Below are positions 36,143-48,608 of a stretch of DNA of 64,000 nucleotides, in pieces; position 1 is the first letter of the stretch; every line of letters starts with the position of its first letter. The notes under the pieces were generated by a model, which had not been told where the DNA came from, made no database searches, and saw only the letters and a list, made by a program, of their open reading frames with translations. The position numbers and the translations under genes were made by a program. Source of the stretch: Gyrodactylus bullatarudis. Lineage: Eukaryota; Platyhelminthes; Monogenea; Gyrodactylidea; Gyrodactylidae. The DNA lies in contig SSNU01000129.1 in NCBI GenBank assembly GCA_012064415.1, forward strand, positions 367,688 to 431,687, in the 5' to 3' direction.

Positions 36143-37060
36143 ATGCTCCAAAACAAATTACTCAATGAGACTTTTTTGAGGAAATCCTTTCAAGAGATTC
36201 AACCTGTGCAAAAACTTGGCCAGGGGTCATTTGCATCCGTAGTTTTGATAAAGGAAGACATATATCGCTATGCGCTGAAAATAATAAACAAGCGAGAGGT
36301 TGAAAAGAAAAAACATTTGCGTTTTGTTATCGAGGAAATAAGAATACTCTCTTCAATTGATCATTTTTTCATAAACAAGTTGAAGTTTTACGGAGAGGAT
36401 TCTAAAAAAATTTACATCGGATTAGAATATATTGATGGAGGGGATTTATTCAACTACATGCAGCTTAGAAAATCGCTGAGAGAAGACGATTGTCGATTTT
36501 TAATTTCTCAAATTGTCATAGCCTTGAACTTCATTCATTCAAAAAAAATTTTATATCGAGATTTAAAACCAGAAAATATTTTGGTAAGTAGCTGTAGCTG
36601 TTTAAAATTGACAGACTTTGGACTAGCAAGGGAAATAAAGGAAAGTAGAGCCTACACGTTTTGTGGGTCTCCTGAATACATGGCACCAGAAATAGTTTTG
36701 CACAAGGGATATCATTTTCCAGTGGATTGGTGGGCGGTAGGAATATTATTGTTTGAGCTGATATATGGAGAGACGCCTTTTGTATCGGAGACTATTTGTG
36801 ATGTTTGTACCAGGATATCAGAGGGTGAATTCAATTTTCCGAAAAAACCAGCAATAACTAGAGAGTGTGAGATTTTGATCCGAGGCTTATTAGAGTATAA
36901 CCCTGTTTATCGAATGGGAAGTGCCAAATCAGGATCGAAAGAAATTGAAAGTAGTGTTTGGTTCAAGGATTTCGATTGGGATAAAGTAAATAACGGAAAT
37001 TTCACCAATTATTTACAAATTAAACCAGTAAAAATAAAGAAAGAAAATGTTGAAATTTGA
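36143..37060 (+). CDS. PKA-like AGC protein kinase, intronless
   Basis: One exon; 305 aa from the Met at 36143. The frame stays open to an earlier ATG at 36017, but those 42 residues have no family likeness. All kinase motifs are present: GQGSFASV, YALKIINK (Lys72), IEEIRIL (Glu91), YRDLKPENI in place of HRDLKPEN, LTDFGLA, and the activation segment YTFCGSPEYMAPEIV with the Thr equivalent to Thr197. PVDWWAVGILLFELIYGETPF follows. The sequence is closest to PKA catalytic subunits/PRKX. The C-tail is short and lacks the hydrophobic FxxF motif that PKA uses to stabilise its N-lobe. The absence of introns is unusual here and could mean a retrocopy origin. Confidence 0.85.
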   Translation: MLQNKLLNETFLRKSFQEIQPVQKLGQGSFASVVLIKEDIYRYALKIINKREVEKKKHLRFVIEEIRILSSIDHFFINKLKFYGEDSKKIYIGLEYIDGGDLFNYMQLRKSLREDDCRFLISQIVIALNFIHSKKILYRDLKPENILVSSCSCLKLTDFGLAREIKESRAYTFCGSPEYMAPEIVLHKGYHFPVDWWAVGILLFELIYGETPFVSETICDVCTRISEGEFNFPKKPAITRECEILIRGLLEYNPVYRMGSAKSGSKEIESSVWFKDFDWDKVNNGNFTNYLQIKPVKIKKENVEI

Positions 37061-37083
37061 AAATGAAACTTTGATTATAATAT

Positions 37084-37350
37084 TTATCTACCAAATTTTC
37101 TTCTACACATGGGACAATTTCTATCACTTTCAGGGCGATAGAGCCATCTATCAATACAGTGCTTGTGATATGTGTGTCCACATAAGCCTTTTTTCAGGTT
37201 ACAATGGGTTCCGGGAAATTTACATGTAGAACAAGCTGATATAAAAGGGTTTCGACAAATGCCGCAGAGTGTTTCATTTGAGTTCCATTCCCATTTACCG
37301 AGAGCTGTCCATGATTTTATTTTTAATTGTAATAAAGGAGTTTCAGACAT
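37084..37350 (-). CDS. ANAPC11: Anaphase-promoting complex subunit 11 (RING-H2)
   Basis: Single exon, 88 aa. APC11 is the RING subunit that recruits E2 enzymes to the APC/C to ubiquitinate cyclins and securin. The N-terminal strand KIKSWTALGKWEW matches the cullin-like APC2-binding part. The RING-H2 ligands follow: CGIC, CSTCKFPGTHC, CGHTYHKHCIDRWL and CPMCRR, with the extra zinc-binding Cys residues typical of APC11/RBX1. The Trp positions favour APC11 over RBX1/2. The stop lies 23 bp from the stop of the kinase gene on the other strand, so the two 3' ends overlap. Confidence 0.92.
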   Translation of the reverse strand: MSETPLLQLKIKSWTALGKWEWNSNETLCGICRNPFISACSTCKFPGTHCNLKKGLCGHTYHKHCIDRWLYRPESDRNCPMCRRKFGR

Positions 37351-37587
37351 GAACTATGAATGTAGTAATCAATTCAATTATTTTTTTATAGCATCCAATA
37401 TACTTTAGTTAAGCAAAACGTTTTGAGTGATAATACCAAGAGAGTCTTAAGTTAGGTCACTTAATCACTGTCTATTTATAAATAATTAGTATTTAGATTT
37501 AATAAAGATTTTAAAACCGTTATGTAAATTAAGAACATCTATATAATATATTTAATTATAATTTTTTTGTTTAAGCAAGCACACAAA
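37351..37587. promoter_or_regulatory. Shared upstream region, APC11 / CSTF2 (237 bp)
   Basis: Head-to-head gap. The frame open from 37567 begins with TTG, so the real CSTF2 start is the ATG at 37588. Confidence 0.5.
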
Positions 37588-38736
37588 ATGAATTCTCTGC
37601 AACAAATAACCAAGGAGACTGCAGAGAAGACTGCTCGTTCCATATTTGTGGGAAATATTCCATATGAAGCTACGGAGGAAAAACTAGTGGACATGTTTTC
37701 TAAAGCGGGGCCGGTTGTTAGCTTTAGGCTTGTCTACGATAGAGAATCAGGTAAACCTAAAGGCTATGGATTTTGTGAGTACACTAGCCCTGCAATTGCA
37801 GCCTCAGCACTCAGAAATCTCATGACTATTGAGTTCAATGGGAGACCACTGAGAATCGGCCCAGCTGCTGGCGAACAAAACTCAGCAGAGTTAGCTATGG
37901 CGAACGGAATATTCGGTCCCCCTCAAGACTCGCCATATGGCAATCCTATTGAATCTTCTTCAGCCCCTGAAGCCATTACTAAGGCTGTTGCTAGTCTTCC
38001 ACCTGAGCAAATGTATGAGCTAATGAAACAGATGAAACTTTGTATTCAGAATAATCCGAATGAGGCCAGGAATATGCTTCTACAAAACCCTCAACTTGCC
38101 TATGCTCTACTTCAAGCTCAGATAGTCATGAAAATAGTTGATCCTAAAGTAGCCATTGCTATGCTTAATAGAAGTCATGATCAAATCCCTCCTATTCAAC
38201 CTGATTCCTTGCCACCAGTTAGTGCTACACCAGCTAGAGAACCCGGTAGTGCAGAAAAAAGAAGATACTCTGATCTAAAAGAGCCTACATTGGAAATGGT
38301 CGATAGTGATATAAGAATGGAAATCAATCAAATAAAAAGACCTTCGTTCCCAACGGATTACCCTGGGCCTCCAGGTATCAATACTTCCCCGATGCCTCAG
38401 GTACATAGAGATCCGTATATGAAACAGATGCCACCTATCAGTCATGGTCAACCACCAAATATGATGCGGCCTCCGAATCATCCTAGAATGCCCCCACCTC
38501 AAAGATCTGGATCGATGAGAAATAACCAAATCACACCACAAGCAGCAGCTGCCTTTGCTGCAAATATGAGTTCTAATCCCATGCTTGCCGGACAAGATGA
38601 ACAAGAGAAAGTAGCCTTAATTATGCAAGTTCTCCAGCTAACTGATGATCAGATATCTCTTTTGCCTGAAGATCAGAGACGTAGCATTTTAATTCTCAAA
38701 GATCAGTTGGGTAAAACAGGAGCCATTCCAAATTAA
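37588..38736 (+). CDS. CSTF2: Cleavage stimulation factor subunit 2 (CstF-64)
   Basis: Single exon, 382 aa. CstF-64 binds the GU-rich element downstream of the cleavage site during mRNA 3'-end formation. The RRM is residues about 17-95, with RNP2 IFVGNI and RNP1 KGYGFCEY. The hinge that binds CstF-77 and symplekin follows (SLPPEQMYELMKQMKLCIQNNPNEARNMLLQNPQLAYALLQAQIVM, quoted in part: MLLQNPQLAYALLQAQ). A Pro/Met-rich linker precedes the C-terminal three-helix domain (VALIMQVLQLTDDQISLLPE), which binds Pcf11. The MEARA repeats of vertebrate CstF-64 are absent. It is tail-to-tail with the cullin gene, 75 bp between stops. Confidence 0.96.
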   Translation: MNSLQQITKETAEKTARSIFVGNIPYEATEEKLVDMFSKAGPVVSFRLVYDRESGKPKGYGFCEYTSPAIAASALRNLMTIEFNGRPLRIGPAAGEQNSAELAMANGIFGPPQDSPYGNPIESSSAPEAITKAVASLPPEQMYELMKQMKLCIQNNPNEARNMLLQNPQLAYALLQAQIVMKIVDPKVAIAMLNRSHDQIPPIQPDSLPPVSATPAREPGSAEKRRYSDLKEPTLEMVDSDIRMEINQIKRPSFPTDYPGPPGINTSPMPQVHRDPYMKQMPPISHGQPPNMMRPPNHPRMPPPQRSGSMRNNQITPQAAAAFAANMSSNPMLAGQDEQEKVALIMQVLQLTDDQISLLPEDQRRSILILKDQLGKTGAIPN

Positions 38737-38811
38737 ATTTTAATAATAAATTTCGTTTATAAACATGATAATTTCTCATTATATACTTTAATGAATATAA
38801 TTTTTTTCGTT

Positions 38812-41512
38812 CTAAACCAGATAATTAAGTTTCTCATGATCCAGAGGGTTTCTTTCAAGAAATTCCCTGTCAATTAGACCTTGTATGCAAGTTTTAACTA
38901 GACTCTTTGGAGGATCGAATCTATCTTTTGCCGTCTCTATGACTTTTTGAATCAGTTCTGTTATTGTTAAAGTCTTGTCTTTTTTCATGATCCTTACAAT
39001 TATAGCCTGAATGAAGAAGCGTCTGTCATCAGTGATTTGTTTCTCTTGTACAGTTTCCTTCATAGTTTCTTTGACTGAATTGTTCACGATAAACTTGAGA
39101 CGATGAGCAGTTGTGGTAAAATTTCTGTTTATTTTCAATATTGTTTTGAGCTAAATATTGAGACATTAATAAAACTTATTTACCGTAAATTCATTATTAA
39201 CTGATAAATTTTCAGCAGTTATTATACCAGATTCGATAATAGGATCCAATAGAGTTTGTAATGATTTACATTCTTTATTTGATTCTGATTGAGATATATT
39301 AGGAATAGAGGTTTCAGGTACGATAGGTGCTCTTTGATCATTGTTCAAACGGGAAGATTTAATAGGAGGATGATCATTCGTACTGGAACGGTCTTTAGTG
39401 TTTATTCCATGTGATTTTGCTTTTTCTTGATAGAAATCAATGAGTTCTTTAAGAATTATTTCATCCCGGTCTATTTCATCGAAACGTGTTAGAAATGCAG
39501 CTAGATTTGTCAGTAAAACGATGGTCACTGCATTTTTTTTAGAACTTTTACTCCTTAAGGTAATGAATATTCAATAGATTTTTGTTTAAAAAAATATTTT
39601 TTAAACGTACGTAGCAAAGTTTACATTCATTTCAATAGTTGAGTAACTATGAGCCCATTCGACTTTACAATTACGATGTGTTTTGAGATAATAACTTTCA
39701 AAGTCAGCCAAATACTTTTCAAGGGAAACAGGTAGCATAAATTCAAACTCGAATGTGTCTGCAGATGCATGGAAGAAATTTGAATATTTGGTTGGAGATT
39801 GCTGTTCCCCAAGAGAAATAGGCCAAGCATTTTTCTAGAAATAATATTTAATCAACAAGATATGAAAAAGTATTTGGCGAAATTTACCCGTAAAATATTA
39901 AAATAGACAGGATATGAGCTTTCAGCAAGACTTTCTGAAGAATACTCAGGATAAATTGATTTATAGTATTCAGCATTCAAATCAGCAGTAGCAGAAACAT
40001 CCTCTAACATTAGAGATAGGTTAGCAGTAAACTCGTGTCCACAAACAACACTCAATTGATAGACCACAGATTGTTCATGTGATAGAGAGTATTTAGAATT
40101 CACAAGGAGTAGTCTTCGAGAGAGGTAATGTTGATAATACTAAACTGTTATGAAAATAACTTTACTTTTAGAAAAATATCTTTGTCCTCAATGTAGGTGA
40201 ATATTTTAATTGCTCCTTGAAGTGCTTCTCTGGTGAGAAGCTCTGTTCTGACCTTGGCAGAGTTTTTGAGGATTTTATCGATATATCGTGTGAGCAGTTC
40301 ACATGGACGAAAGTTTCTTGAGAAAAAATTGTGAATGAAAAATTTATCTTACAGGGTTTTTTCTGATGAACAAGTTGATATGGCTTCTAGGAAGGCTTTA
40401 TCAAGATTAGTCTGAAATATGCTACGTTTTTCAAAGACTTTGCTAATGAAATCTGTAAATTGCATTCGCAAGTTGAGAAGATTGAGTACAAAAGATTCAA
40501 CAATATTTTGATCATCTTCAAGGTTCACAATCGTTTTAATTATTTTGGATTTGGCATAAGCGTGAAATTCTTCCAGCAGATTAGTGAAGTAGTTATAATC
40601 TGACAAAAGGTTATATATACTGTGAAGTTCATCTATTGAGTTATTTTCTATTAGATCTCTGGTAGATTTATTAATGTAGTCAAGATTTTCTTCGACAATA
40701 ATCTTCTGAAAAATACTTTGAATACATTTGAGTGAAGAGGGAAAATATTTGGTAGAACGTTCGATTTCTTCTTTTTTAAGAGAAAGACAAGCATGAGAAA
40801 ATGAAGGAGGGTTGCAAGTCACTAATCTGTCCTTAACCCAATTGCAGTAAAACTGAACTGTCGATGATTCAAGTGCTGTTTGAAAATTTTCTTCGTAGAC
40901 ATCAGTTCCAAATTTATCAATATTTTTGAGTTCACTAAGCTGAAGAAATGACGAGAGAGTAGGTTCAATATATTCTTGTTGATCTTCAAAATGATTGCGA
41001 TCATTTTCAATTTGTTTTATTAAACAACTCGATAGTCGAATTCGAAGTTTATCAACCAAACACAACTTCCAATGAGATAATCCAACTTCAATTATTTCAA
41101 GAATATGACGTTCAGCCATAATTAGGGTTGGACCATAGAATATATCAGGTTCTGACGGCTTCAAATTTTTGACATATTGATTATTAACATAGCTATACAG
41201 ATTATTAAGTCTATTAATTCCTTCGTAGAAACTTTTCCATTCATCAACATAAGTTCTCAGTAGATCAGCATCATCAAGCTTCTCAAGCGTTTCAAGGATT
41301 TCACTAATTCTATTTTTAATCAAAACAACAGTTGAATTATAAAGATCTGGAGCATGAGAAACTGGCCTAGAGACGCATAGAGCAAATACATCACTAAAAC
41401 CATCTGTCCATTTTTCACGATCTACAGGAAGACATTTGAGTAATTTCAATGCTGTATCATTAAGATTTCGTATTTTTACTTCATAATTAGTAAAATTTTG
41501 ATTTAGTAACAT
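38812..41512 (-). CDS. CUL2: Cullin, most like Cul2
   Basis: Six exons: 41512-40353, 40316-40166, 40139-39888, 39834-39611, 39553-39184, 39150-38812; 831 aa. Introns are 36, 26, 53, 57 and 33 nt. Cullins are scaffolds of cullin-RING ubiquitin ligases. The N-terminal cullin repeats begin REKWTDGFSDVFALCVSRPV. The homology domain has CELLTRYIDKILK, IFTYIEDKDIF and EDVSATADLN, then AWPISLGEQQS. The C-terminal neddylation domain is clear: FFIQAIIVRIMKKDKTLTI, where the Lys in IVRIMK is the NEDD8 site, then LIDREFLERN. An insertion of about 55 polar residues interrupts the winged-helix B region near residue 640. Cul2 identity rests on the N-terminal and neddylation blocks; Cul1 or Cul5 is not excluded. 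Confidence 0.88.
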
Positions 41513-41694
41513 TTTATACTGTGCGCTCTAAGGATTTCCTTTAAATAAAATTCGATCTGAGATTCTTTAATTGAGCGCGTCATTTAAAGATAATAACTTA
41601 ATCCCCGTAGTAACTGGACTCCTGACATGAATATACATTTCTAAACATTGTAAATCAGCAAACTTATTTGATCAATCTTGAAAATTCACTCATT
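41513..41694. promoter_or_regulatory. Shared upstream region, cullin / strawberry notch (182 bp)
   Basis: Head-to-head gap. The open frame from 41668 begins with TTG; the first ATG in frame is 41695. Confidence 0.5.
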
Positions 41695-44600
41695 ATGGAT
41701 CCTGCTAGCGTATTCGAGTTGGCTCTTAATGGATTATCAACGAAGGATCTTGATAATCCTGATGTTTTTGAAGACGAAAATAATGATCGAATCAAAGATT
41801 CCAAGTCTGATAATAAAGATGATAATGATATTGGAGGAGATATTTTGATGAGTGCACTTGTGAGTGCTGGAATTACACCGACAACGTTAACCGAATCTAA
41901 AAATCACAATAGTCCGTCAAATATTAAAATTTTAAACCAAAATTCTGGCAAAATGCTAAAAATCTTACCAAATAATCAAAAATCTTCTAACAATCGTATC
42001 ACTTTTGTGAAAAATAATGAATACCAGCCAAATCTGATCAGAAAGCGCCTTGTCAATGGTCATGAGGTTCATTTGCCAAATAAAATTTTACGTCCTTTGA
42101 CACCTAATAGTGGATTACCTTCAATGATGAGACATCCTTCTCAAAATCAACTTTTACCAAGCTGGAGGAATGCAGAAGCGAACTTCCATGCTAGACCAAA
42201 TTTTTTACGCCCCACATTCTTCAACCGACCACTCGTTAAACCATTCCTTATGAAGGTATAAATATACAATCAAGCTTGAATCTATTTCAATAATTATATT
42301 TTTTATCTTTATAAAGCCAAATGATGAAGAAGAAGAAGATGACCTTGCTCAGGCTGAAACATACGCAGAGTACATTCCGCAAAAACGTAATTGAAATATT
42401 TCTTTAAATATATTGAGCATTTGAGTATAAATTATTTTAGTTAAGATTGGCCAGCCTCATCCAGATGCTGTCGTTGAATCAAGCTCTCTATCAAGTGTCA
42501 CATCTCCAGATATCAGATACCAGTTAAATCTGAATGAAGAAATAATCAACTCTGGATGTATTTCATCAACTCAGCTTGAAGCAGTTGTTTATGCACTTCA
42601 ACGACATGAATGTATTTTGCCTAATGGCCAAAGAGCTGGATTTCTTGTCGGTATGTCTATGCCATAATGATATGCGTGTTTCTTGACTGATTTTTTTCTT
42701 AGGCGATGGTGCTGGTGTTGGTAAAGGTAGAACAATTGCTGCAATTATTTATGAAAATTATCTACTTAAGAAGAAAAAAGCCATCTGGCTCTCTGTTTCT
42801 AACGATCTCAAAGTTGATGCTGAGCGAGATCTTCGAGATGTTGGGCTTAGAAAAATGAAAGTGCATCCTTTGAATAAAGTAAGTGACTCTAAGATAAACT
42901 CCCCAACTAAATTTAATATTATTTTAGTTTAAATATGCAAGAATTAGTGGCAAAGCTAATGGTAAGGTCAAGAAAGGGATCATATTCTGTACATACTCCT
43001 CTCTGATTGGTGAAAGTCAAGGTGGTGCAAAAGCCAAGTATAAAACTCGTTTAAAACAACTCGTTCATTGGTGTGGAAAAGACTTTGATGGTCTTGTATG
43101 TTTTATCATATTAGTTTATATTCACTAGCAACTAATATTCTTAATATTCAAGATCGTTTTTGATGAGTGTCATCGAGCAAAGAATCTAACTCCAAGTGGC
43201 TCCCAGAAACCAACCAAAACTGGTTTGAGAGTTCTTGAACTACAGAATAAATTACCTAATGCTAGAATCATTTATGCATCAGCAACTGGTGCCACAGAAC
43301 CTAGAAATATGGGATACATGATCCGACTTGGTCTCTGGGGCCAAGGAACTCCTTTTAATACATTCAATGATTTCATTTCAACTTTGGAGCGCCGGGGAGT
43401 CGGAGCCATGGAACTTGTTGCTATGGACATGAAACTTAGAGGAATGTATTTGGCGCGTCAACTGTCTTTCAAAGGTGTTGAATTTCAAATTGTCGATGTT
43501 CCTATTCAGGATGTTGATATCAACAACATCAGCTTTGTTGAAATTTATAACCAATCAGCTGACCTTTGGGTCTATACTTACAAGATGTTCTTTGAAGCTG
43601 TTGGTCTGAGTCAAGCTCCAGAAAGATTTCGTAAAACTATGTGGGGTCAATTTTGGTCTGCTCATCAGAGATTTTTCAAATATCTTTGTATTGCTGCTAA
43701 AATAGATGCCTGCGTTAGTATTACTAGAGCCGCCATTGATGATGGAAAATGTGTGGTTATTGGCATTCAGACTACCGGTGAAAGTAAAACCCTCGAAATG
43801 GTTGATGAATTCGGTAATGAGTTGGGTGATTTTGTGTCAACTGCCAAGTAAGTAACTGATAAAACCCAAATTATCCCCATTGCAATTGAAAATATCTATT
43901 CAAAATGATTCTATTTCGAATTATTTTCAAGTGCTAAATTAATTTTGATAACACGAGGATCTCAATGATAAAGTTTCATGTAACGAGGTAGTTTAGTTAT
44001 CAAATAATTTCTCATAATAAATATTAAATTAAAATATTATTCTAATCATTCATATATTTTTTCAGAGGAGTTTATCAGTCTCTTGTCGAGAAGTATTTCC
44101 CCACCAGAACGAACATTGAAAATTTCGCTACACGATCAGAAAAGACTGCTGTTGCTGGTGATAAAAGTAACAACACAACTCTTAACAGAGCTGGAAAAGC
44201 TGTATCTGGAGGAAATGGTTCTGGTCTTGGCCTAAAAGATATTTTGGGTGAAAAAATGTTGGCCAAATTAGTTGCAGGTGGAAGTATTTCTGGTAACGGA
44301 AATAACTCTAGTGGTTCTGATTCAGATGACAAGGATGATTCAGATCCAGACTCTGAAGATGAGGACGATGACGATGAAAAGAATAATGGCGAAAGTTCAG
44401 CTGAATCACTAGATGCTAAAAAGACTGGTACCACAACTGATTCTGATTATCTTGACTCTGATCTTGAATGCTCCAAGCCAAAATCAGCTCTAAAAAAGAA
44501 AAAAAAAAAGAAGAAAAATCACGAATCATCTGTCTCCCAGAATCGGCGGAAACAACGGCATACAGAAAAGCATCCTGAGGAATCTGATGAAGATGTTGAT

Positions 44601-46981
44601 CCTGATGCAATGTTTGACAAGTTCATGGCAAAGCATGCTGATTGGAATAAGAGTTCATTTAACAAAAATTTTCTCTGGTCTGATGAATCAACTAGAGAAC
44701 TTTCTGATAAATACTTGTCAAACTCTAGTTCTAATCCTCAACAGCATCAGCCAAGAGTTGACATCCAGAGACAATTGAATGAAATGTTTCATCTGCTCTT
44801 GAAATTCATTGATAAGCTTGGCTCAAAGCTTCCTCCAGCTTCACTTGATGAGTTGATTGACAAATTTGGAGGTCCTTCTCAAGTTGCTGAAATGACTGGT
44901 AGAAAAGGTCGAGTTGTGATGGATGAAAATGGAAAGATTGCCTATGAATCAAGACGAGAATCAGATGTAAACCTTGAAGTTCTGAATTTAACCGAAAAGC
45001 AACGATTCATGGATGGTGAAAAATTGATTGCTATCATTTCAGAGGCTGCTAGTAGTGGTATTTCTCTTCAGGCAGATAGAAGAGCTATTAATCAAAGGAG
45101 AAGAGTACATATAACCCTTGAATTGCCATGGTCTGCAGATCGAGCTATTCAACAATTTGGACGTACCCATCGTTCCAATCAAGTCTCAGCACCTCAATAC
45201 ATATTCCTCATCAGTGATTTAGCTGGTGAACAACGATTTGCATCAACAGTTGCTCGACGTCTAGAATCCCTTGGCGCTCTAACTCATGGCGATCGAAGAG
45301 CCACAGATACTCGGGATTTATCCAGATTTAACATTGACACAAAGTTGGGTAGAGATGCCCTAGAGATTGTTATGCGAAGTTGTATTCATGGAGATCAAGC
45401 TTTAGTTGATCCACCTGATGATTACTTTCAAGATGACACTAAAGCTCTTACCAAGCAAGAAAAACAAAGTCGATTCTTCAGTGATGTTACCTCAGCTCTT
45501 CAAGGCGTCGGTCTTCTCACAGATAAGGGTCGGGATAGAGATATAAATCAAATGACCAAATTTCTTAATCGAATTCTTGGCATGAGAGTAAACGTTCAGA
45601 ATGCACTATTTCGCTACTTTTCTGATACTCTTGAGGAACTTGTTCGAAAAGCTAAAAGAGAAAAACGCCTTGACCTGGGTATTATGGATTTGGGAATAAC
45701 CGGCCAGAATTTAGACTTGGTTTGGACAAAATCTTTTGATACACGATTCCTGTCCGATTCAACTCAAGTTCATTTGCACAAAGTCAATACTCAAAGAGGA
45801 ATGAGTTGGTCTGAGGCTATGGAAATTTACACACAACATGATGGCTGTTTTGATGGCTTTTATTTACCCAAGTTGCCTGCTAATAGTGTCAATCAGCCCA
45901 AAATTCAAGTTGGTTTCAAATTTTCCTGTTATCTTTTGAATTAAATTAATTCTTTACTTTCTACTAGATACCTCTACTTGCTATTTATGTCAAGACTCGA
46001 TCTGGTACGTCATCTCAAAATGAAAAGTCCAAGCAAAACAAAGACAGTAGATACTATAAAATCTTTAGGCCACATACAGGCTTACAATCCAAGAATATTG
46101 AAATTGATAAGCTAAATGAAAAGTTTTATCGAGTCAAAGAACCTAGCGATGTCTCGAGGGATTGGAAGACAATCTTTTCTGAAACTGGAGTGAAATGCAT
46201 TCACATGGTTCAACATGGCCATTGTCCAAGATTCATCAACTTTCAGAATGGTCTATCTCCGGTACCTTGTGATACAGGCTTGCGTACAAGATCATACTAT
46301 GTCCTTAGTGGCTCCGTACTTAATGTTTGGGGTCATATTGAGCACTTGTTACAAGCTCAAGGATCAGGGCCTAAATGTATGCAGATTGTTAGATTGAAAC
46401 CCCTTGACAGAAAAAGAATAGTAGGATCCCTTATACCTCCAGAAAAAGTTGATGAAGTTTTACAATTATTGCAGCGTTTGCAAGAAAATAAACTAGTCTA
46501 TGATCCTAATAGTGGTTTACCGTTTTACTCGGATGCGAAGCCAGTTAATCTAACCAATCCCATGATGCGTAATCAAAAATCTTTGTCATCCTCCAATATT
46601 AATGGACCTGAAAGCAGAATTTTACATAATCGGAATCTTGCTAAACCATCAGATCATATGGCTTCTCCATCTCGAAGCATACTCACTCCCTCATACAATC
46701 AACAACCAAACATCCTAAGTAAAAGATCAAAACCCTACCTTCCAGATGGTGGCAGTATTGCAGATGAGGTAGCTGCATCTTCAGCATTCAACAGTTCAAA
46801 TAGAAATAATTTATCACCAATGCTAAGAAATAATCGCTATTCAAGCGGAGGATCTAGTTTAGCATCTACACCTTCTGTAGTTTCAGCTAATAGCCAGTTA
46901 ACTATACCAAGTCCCCAACATTCTGCTGCCAATCCTGCTTCCAAGTTTACAAATTTCAAAATAACTTGGACAGATGGTTAA
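41695..46981 (+). CDS. sno: Strawberry notch (SBNO) helicase-like protein
   Basis: Eight exons: 41695-42255, 42317-42386, 42441-42650, 42703-42878, 42928-43095, 43153-43847, 44066-45908, 45968-46981; 1,578 aa. SBNO is a nuclear superfamily-2 helicase-like protein acting in Notch and EGFR-dependent gene control. The helicase core shows [13 protein letters not shown] (Walker A), [10 protein letters not shown] (DExH-type box), [13 protein letters not shown] (motif III) and, near residue 960, [10 protein letters not shown] with [19 protein letters not shown] (motif VI). The SBNO-specific [17 protein letters not shown] and [16 protein letters not shown] blocks are present. A Ser/Asp/Glu-rich low-complexity insert with a Lys run lies at residues about 680-800. 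Human SBNO1 is about 1,390 aa; the extra length is this insert and a polar C-terminal tail. Confidence 0.95.
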
Positions 46982-47341
46982 AATTTTGAATATCAGAAAT
47001 CTTATTTTTTATTAAAACTTATCATCAGTCTAAACTGTCCCTGGATAATCCCGGTATGACGATGAGCTTGATTTTATACAATATCCAGTTCCCTTATTCA
47101 AAAAGAAACTCAACACTTTTTATACAGTAATTTTTCATATGTAACTTTGAAATATCTATTTTCCTATATCTGGATCGAATGTGTGAATCTGTAGATTTCT
47201 CCTATAAAAACGATAATTTAGGGGAAGGACTCTAAGCAGAGACTATTTGAATACAATTAGTTGTGTATATAGAATATTTTTGGAAATAAAATTCAGATGA
47301 TGATTAATCTTTATTTTAACTGTACAAAAAAGAATTTTTCA
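46982..47341. other. Tail-to-tail gap, strawberry notch / ZCCHC7-like (360 bp)
   Basis: 3' UTR space for both genes; an AATAAA occurs near 47285 on the + strand. No ORF or repeat recognised. Confidence 0.5.
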
Positions 47342-48608
47342 TCAAATTTTTACTCGGGTCCTTTGATTACTATTATTTAGGGATTTCTTGAGAAATTTTT
47401 TGGGTTTCTCATTTATTCCGGAACTATTGTAACTATAGAAGTTCCAAGGTCTCTTTTGAGATAGTCTGGGAGTTGAGCAGTGTTCTCGAAGAGATATAAA
47501 AGATTCTCCGGGTGAATTATTGGTCGATTTCCTGACGACTTTAATCGAATCTCGCAAAGCTAAATGTCATAAATTATTAGTTATCATAAGTAAAAATGTA
47601 TCAAAATCCTGGTAAACTTACGGGATGTAAAACTACTGTCCAGAGACTTTGAAGGGACACTCGAAGGCTTTTCTATCTTGTTTTTTGTATATTTTTCTTT
47701 TTTCTTCATAATACGGTTTATTTTGTTTGAGGATTTAATTTTTTTTCTTAATTTTGATATAGCCTTCTCACATTTTGAGTAGATATTCATTTTATCATAA
47801 TTCTTTATAGATATTTTAGGAAGATTGATAAACTTTCGTATTTTTTTATTTTTTTTTGGGCAAATCTAAAAAATATATTTAAAAACACACTGATTTTTTT
47901 CGCAAAAAGCTGATGACTTACATCAGAAACGTGTTGGTGATTTCCACAGAAACAACATCCTTTTCCACTGGGCTTCAACGTGGTTATAACGGGCGAATTC
48001 GGCTCAGACTAAAATTTTATTATTATTTTTTATCAATGAACAATAGATAGAGTACTCACTGTCTGCTTAAACTGTCTCCAAATTTCAGGACAAATCTAAG
48101 GAAGAATTCGAATATGAAACAAATACATTTTAAATCCAACAAAAGATATACTTACCAGGTTTGTATGACCACGGATTTGACATCTTGAACAAACAGAATC
48201 TTGTAGTTTACTTTTAATTTGACATTCACAAGATAAATGTCCAGGAGCAAAACAATGAAAACAATATTTTTCCGAACAAAGCTGCTTAGTATGTCCAGGT
48301 TGACCACAGAGTATGCAAACAATTGGAGAACTTGTTCGAAGATTTGACTTTGAATAACTAACCGATGAAATATTCAATTCCATTGAATCAGACATATCAG
48401 ATTCGTTCTGGTCGAATTCCTCGCTTTCTGTGCTTGAATCAGATGAGAAAATGTGGATTTTGCTTTCACTATTTTCAACTGTGTGAGTATATGGTGCAGT
48501 TACAAGATCCCTTGGTAGTACTTCTTGAGTACAATGATCATAAAAAAGCTGACAATATAGCTCATTTTCACATTCGGGATCAATATTATCACTATCGCTA
48601 TCACTCAT
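47342..48608 (-). CDS. ZCCHC7: ZCCHC7/Air1-like zinc-knuckle protein
   Basis: Five exons: 48608-48156, 48095-48060, 48008-47922, 47865-47622, 47559-47342; 345 aa. ZCCHC7, the Air1/2 homologue, is the RNA-binding subunit of the nuclear TRAMP complex that marks RNAs for the exosome. An acidic Ser-rich N-terminus (residues 1-100) precedes a series of CCHC knuckles: CILCGQPGHTKQLC, CFHCFAPGHLSCEC, CSRCQIRGHTNLIC and CCFCGNHQHVSDIC. The PEIWRQFKQT stretch between the last two matches the CPDRWRRYH-like spacer typical of ZCCHC7. The C-terminus is basic and Lys/Ser-rich. Introns are 51-62 nt. Other CCHC families such as CNBP lack that spacer. Confidence 0.85.
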
